64,000 nt of DNA from Clostridia bacterium (GTDB lineage: Bacteria; Bacillota; Clostridia; Oscillospirales; CAG-272). Where the stretch lies: the NCBI GenBank assembly GCA_017508425.1, contig JAFVYZ010000045.1, positions 1 through 64,000 on the forward strand, read 5' to 3'. The stretch's first letter is position 1, and each line of letters opens with the position of its first letter. The notes below the pieces were generated by a model. The model did not search any database. It was not told the origin of the DNA and was given only the letters and a program-made list of their open reading frames with translations. The translations under genes were made by a program, and so were the position numbers. Positions 61,074 through 64,000 of the stretch are shown here, piece after piece.

Positions 61074-62330
61074 TCAGTGTCCTCTCTTTGAAAGCACGTC
61101 ATTTTCGTATTTCAAGATCTCGGGATACCACTCGCCGTCCTCGGGTTTTCCGCACGCACGGCAGTATTCCCCCCAAACATCACCGAAGGGATAGATTTTA
61201 AGCTCCTCCTGTAGCGCCATCAGCTCACCGAATCTACCCTCGTCCTGCAGGGCTTTCAGCTTGTCGTTTGGTTGGAGAAGCGCGAACAGCAACGCTTTTT
61301 GCACGTTACGGAAGCCCGTGACCCATGCGCTGATACGGTTGATGGAGGCATCAAAATAATCAAGCGCGATAAATACGCGATCCAGCGCGTCGCAACGCAC
61401 GATCTCCTTGCAGATCTCCTTGGTTTCATCATCAAAGAGCACCACGTGATCGGAATCCCAACGCACGCCGCGTGTGATGTGGAGCGCCATATGCTTGTCG
61501 TAAGCAAGTATTGCGGAGATCTTATCGCTGACGACCTCGGTGGGGTGATAATGACCGTTATCCATCAAAGAAATACAGTCGTCACGCCCTGCGGCATACT
61601 TGAGGCACCACTCGGCGGAGCCGACGGTGTAGCTTTCAACACCAATACCAAACACCTTACTCTCAGCACAAGGAAACACCTTTGTTTTATCAAAGGGCTC
61701 GGAGAGGATCTCATCAAAAGACTCTTTATAGCGCACGCGCGGACCGAGGCGGTCGGCGGGGATATCCTTGTAGCCGTCACCCGTCCAAATATTCATCACG
61801 CAGGGCTGCCCCAGCTCGTCGGCAAGATACTGCGAGATGCGCACCGAGGCCTTGCCGTGCTCCACCCAAAATTTACGCGTGTCCTCATTCGGGGAGGAGA
61901 GCGTCAAGGGATCGCACATCGGATGGCCGAAAAACGTAGGATTAAAGTCACATCCCATACCGCGCGCCTTGCAAAACTCCACCCATTTGGAAAAATGCTT
62001 GGGTTCGAGCTTGTCGCGATCGACCCAACCGCCGTTTTCCTCATCGAAAATGGCATAGCAGGCGTGAAGATTGAGCTTTACCGTGCCGGGCACGAGCGCG
62101 ACGACCTTATCAATATCCTGCATCAGCTCCGCGGGAGTGGTTGCCTTGCCAAGGTAATTGCCCGTGATCTGAATACCGCCCGAAAGGCTCTTTTCTTTTT
62201 GATCAAAGCCGCCCACATCATCGCCTTGCCAGCAGTGGAGCGCGACCGGCACTTTTCTTAATTTTTCAATTGCGGCATCGGTATCAATACCCAGTGCCGC
62301 ATATTTCTTTTTGGCCTCGGAATAGGACAT
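61074..62330 (-). CDS. rhaA: L-rhamnose isomerase
   Basis: A 418-residue metal-dependent isomerase converting L-rhamnose to L-rhamnulose. Family features: VALHCWQGDDVGGF, GIQITGNYLGKA, LNLHACYAIFD, FNPTFFGHPM, SLMDNGHYHPTEVVSDK and RGVRWDSDHVVLFDDE. ATG has AGGAGG upstream. The kinase step (rhaB) is missing from this locus, so either it is elsewhere or another kinase serves. Confidence 0.96.
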   Translation of the reverse strand: MSYSEAKKKYAALGIDTDAAIEKLRKVPVALHCWQGDDVGGFDQKEKSLSGGIQITGNYLGKATTPAELMQDIDKVVALVPGTVKLNLHACYAIFDEENGGWVDRDKLEPKHFSKWVEFCKARGMGCDFNPTFFGHPMCDPLTLSSPNEDTRKFWVEHGKASVRISQYLADELGQPCVMNIWTGDGYKDIPADRLGPRVRYKESFDEILSEPFDKTKVFPCAESKVFGIGVESYTVGSAEWCLKYAAGRDDCISLMDNGHYHPTEVVSDKISAILAYDKHMALHITRGVRWDSDHVVLFDDETKEICKEIVRCDALDRVFIALDYFDASINRISAWVTGFRNVQKALLFALLQPNDKLKALQDEGRFGELMALQEELKIYPFGDVWGEYCRACGKPEDGEWYPEILKYENDVLSKRGH

Positions 62331-62386
62331 AACAACCTCCTAAATCGTAATGATACATTATAAATTTTAACACATTATGAACCATC

Positions 62387-62399
62387 AAAAAAGGTCTTT
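62387..62399. promoter_or_regulatory. Candidate regulator site 1 in the rha divergent region
   Basis: AAAAAAGGTCTTT resembles site 2 at 62461-62477. Its position, just upstream of the likely rhaA promoter (-10 near 62357-62370, minus strand), would suit an AraC-type activator. Confidence 0.4.
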
Positions 62400-62460
62400 G
62401 ATTTTACAAGAAAGTGTGTTTTTTTATGGAGATAATACCGTATTACACCTGCCATTTGAC

Positions 62461-62477
62461 AAAAAAGGACCTTTTTT
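62461..62477. promoter_or_regulatory. Candidate regulator site 2 in the rha divergent region
   Basis: AAAAAAGGACCTTTTTT is a perfect palindrome about a central A. It lies 13 bp upstream of the -35 of the araC-type gene, suitable for autoregulation. Confidence 0.45.
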
Positions 62478-62489
62478 TACGAAAAGCCC

Positions 62490-62518
62490 TTGAAAGCCGT
62501 GCGCTTCTGTGTTATACT
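62490..62518 (+). promoter_or_regulatory. Sigma-A-type promoter of the AraC regulator
   Basis: TTGAAA (62490-62495), 17-bp spacer, TATACT (62513-62518). In contrast the rhaA side shows a -10 but no good -35, as expected for an activated promoter. Confidence 0.7.
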
Positions 62519-62553
62519 GTTTTTATATTGAAGCTTTATGAAGGAGGCGTACC

Positions 62554-63531
62554 GTGAAATCTGAGATCTTATCCCGTCTTGCTTATATTAACGATGAGGA
62601 AAAGCGCATCATCGAGGGCGAGCAAAAAATCAATAAAAAGCTCTATTCCGCGTTCGCCAAGGAATTTATCATCAATCATCACCGATTGATGCAGGAGGGC
62701 GAGCAAATTGCACTCCGCCGCCACACAAGATTTACCGATTTTCCCTCCCATGGGCACAACTATGTAGAAATGACATACGTTTGCTCGGGCGAGGTCACAC
62801 ACGTCATCAAGCATCGCGAGGTCAAGATGCACGCGGGGGACGTGCTGCTTCTCAACCGCCACACTCAGCACAGTGTGCGCAAAACGGGCGAGGACGATAT
62901 TGCCATCAACGTCCTGCTCGCGACCGATTGCTTCCATTCCTTTGCCTCGATCCTGCCCGCCGACTCTCCCCTTTCCTCATTTATGGCGGAAAACATCCGC
63001 TCCAACGGTGAGGCCGAGTACATGCTTTTCTCGACCGAGGGTGTACCGCCCCTTGAAAACCTTTTTGAAAATCTTTGCTATGCCATGGTCGGCAACGATA
63101 TTTTAAGCCCCGACATTTTAAAAACCACCGTGGCACTCATCTTGCGTCATTTTGCCGAGATGCCCGACTGTATGATCACCGCCGCGCGCCACCGCTCGGG
63201 TGCGGAGCTCTTGCAGGCTCGCATTGAGGAGTATTTGCGTACCGAATTCCGAACCGCCACTCTCACCGAGCTTGCGGATAAGCTGGGGCTCAGTGTCCCC
63301 TATCTTTCCAAGCGTGTGCGCGAGCTTTGCGGCACCACCTTTAGCAAGCTCCTACAGGAGGCACGCTTCAGAGAGTCGCTTCGTTTGCTTGAAACGACCG
63401 ATTTGCCCGTTGGCGACATTATTATCGCCGTTGGCTATGAAAACACGAGCTTCTTCCACAATCAATTCCGCGCACGCTATCACTGCTCTCCCTTCAAATG
63501 GCGTAGGCAGCAAGGCGAAATTCAAGAATGA
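62554..63531 (+). CDS. AraC family transcriptional regulator, probable rhamnose activator
   Basis: A 325-residue regulator with an N-terminal cupin sensor domain (PSHGHNYVEMTYVCSGEVTH; MHAGDVLLLNRHTQHSV) and two C-terminal helix-turn-helix motifs (TLTELADKLGLSVPYLSKRV; VGDIIIAVGYENTSFFHNQF). It is divergent from rhaA-rhaD, so it likely activates them in response to rhamnose, as RhaS/RhaR do. GTG 62554 has GAAGGAGG upstream. Confidence 0.88.
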   Translation: MKSEILSRLAYINDEEKRIIEGEQKINKKLYSAFAKEFIINHHRLMQEGEQIALRRHTRFTDFPSHGHNYVEMTYVCSGEVTHVIKHREVKMHAGDVLLLNRHTQHSVRKTGEDDIAINVLLATDCFHSFASILPADSPLSSFMAENIRSNGEAEYMLFSTEGVPPLENLFENLCYAMVGNDILSPDILKTTVALILRHFAEMPDCMITAARHRSGAELLQARIEEYLRTEFRTATLTELADKLGLSVPYLSKRVRELCGTTFSKLLQEARFRESLRLLETTDLPVGDIIIAVGYENTSFFHNQFRARYHCSPFKWRRQQGEIQE

Positions 63532-63532
63532 T

Positions 63533-63565
63533 AAAAAAAGCCACGCCGACGGCGTGGCTTTTTTT
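63533..63565. terminator. Bidirectional terminator after the AraC gene
   Basis: AAAAAAAGCCACGCC and its inverse complement enclose GAC, with T-runs on both strands; it serves two convergent genes. Confidence 0.88.
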
Positions 63566-63574
63566 ATTAAAAAC

Positions 63575-64000
63575 TTACGAATTGCCGCAGCAGCGACCAC
63601 GACCGTTTCCGTTCGCCGCAGAAGTAGGCGCAACCGTGCTGGGACAAAAAGCAGAAGTCGGGAAAGGCAGCTGGCGGAACATGCAGCAGGGATCCTCATC
63701 GGCCACGTCGGTGCATTCCTTATCGGGCAAGCAAAACTCAGTGGCTTCAACAAGCAGTTGACCCTCGCGCACCAGGCGAATAACCGAAAAAAGCCCCAAG
63801 GAAATGGCAAGATAGCGGTCAACACCGTTATCATCGCCCGAAAGCGCACCACAAAGCGTATCGGTCACGGCCGAAGGAATGTCACAGCAACGGCAGCAGC
63901 AATGGCAGTGACACGCCTCTACGATACGTGCACCCAGCACCACGGGCTCCACGACCTCGATGACCGCCTCAGGGGTGTTATGACCGCAGGTGACAGGCTC
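63575..64000 (-). CDS. Cys/His-cluster protein, unknown (5' end outside)
   Basis: The C-terminal 141 residues of a gene that enters from the right edge; the frame stays open to position 64000. The visible part starts EPVTCGHNTPEAVIEV and has a dense metal-ligand-like cluster EACHCHCCCRCCDIP, then a helical segment (YLAISLGLFSVIRLVREGQL), a second Cys group (CLPDKECTDVADEDPCCMF) and a Gly/Asn-rich end RGRCCGNS. Spore-coat or metal-binding roles are possible but I do not recognise the family. Confidence 0.65.
   Translation of the reverse strand, partial: EPVTCGHNTPEAVIEVVEPVVLGARIVEACHCHCCCRCCDIPSAVTDTLCGALSGDDNGVDRYLAISLGLFSVIRLVREGQLLVEATEFCLPDKECTDVADEDPCCMFRQLPFPTSAFCPSTVAPTSAANGNGRGRCCGNS

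Overview
The window looks like a chromosomal segment of an uncultured, spore-forming, anaerobic Clostridia-type Firmicute of moderate GC content. Evidence: strong sigma-A promoters (TTGACA/TATAAT with 17-bp spacers), purine-rich Shine-Dalgarno sites, frequent TTG and GTG starts, U-run hairpin terminators, rubredoxin, GTP-type PEP carboxykinase, WhiA, DUF1540, SpoIIID, a PdaA-type deacetylase and a SpoVB-like flippase. Most of it is housekeeping DNA in tight operons. I see no rRNA, tRNA, CRISPR array, insertion sequence or prophage.

Layout. 1-2.6 kb: 5' part of pckG and a SpoVB/MATE-type flippase (both minus). 2.8-3.0 kb: rubredoxin with its own promoter and terminator. 3.2-11.7 kb: an 11-gene operon, nusB / TsaD-like / xseA / xseB / ispA / PAP2-like / tlyA / nadK / argR / recN / ybaK. 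11.7-14.6 kb: glyQS followed by a three-gene cassette of HPr-kinase-like P-loop protein, PqqD-like protein and S26-type peptidase. 14.65-21.8 kb (minus): coaE, lytic transglycosylase, apeB, prfA, sua5, parC/gyrA-like and a small membrane protein. 22-30.4 kb (plus): HAD phosphatase, murB, whiA, dnaE, class A PBP. 30.4-32.0 kb (minus): trmL-mnmA. 32.1-40.3 kb (plus): secA, two unknown membrane proteins, a 50-residue Asn/Gln-only-like microprotein, pcrA and a small membrane protein. 40.4-41.85 kb: two polysaccharide deacetylases. 41.8-47.7 kb (minus): two membrane proteins, tig-clpP-clpX and a metallophosphoesterase. 47.8 kb: DUF1540. 48-53.3 kb (minus): operon apgM-lepB-rbgA-rnhB-yraN-thrC. 53.4-55.1 kb (minus): a small unknown protein and spoIIID, separated by an AT-rich, palindrome-rich gap of about 0.9 kb. 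55.2-57.3 kb: TrmH-type methyltransferase and purA. 57.4-60.0 kb (minus): a large surface lipoprotein with 50-residue coiled-coil repeats and BspA-type leucine-rich repeats. 60.2-63.5 kb: rhamnose genes rhaA-rhaD divergent from an AraC regulator. Right edge: part of a Cys/His-cluster protein.

The best candidates for something undescribed are: (1) the 5' leader of the BspA-type lipoprotein, where a strong promoter starts a transcript at the foot of a 105-nt nested hairpin followed by a UUCG-capped terminator just before the ribosome-binding site, with wobble pairs that only make sense in RNA from that strand; (2) the HPr-kinase-like / PqqD / S26B peptidase cassette, which resembles peptide-modification machinery but has no visible precursor peptide or radical SAM enzyme; (3) the Asn/Gln-rich microprotein between the membrane-protein pair and pcrA; and (4) the terminator-like hairpin that buries the ribosome-binding site of the class A PBP. 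All functional calls come from reading protein motifs by eye; no database search was run.
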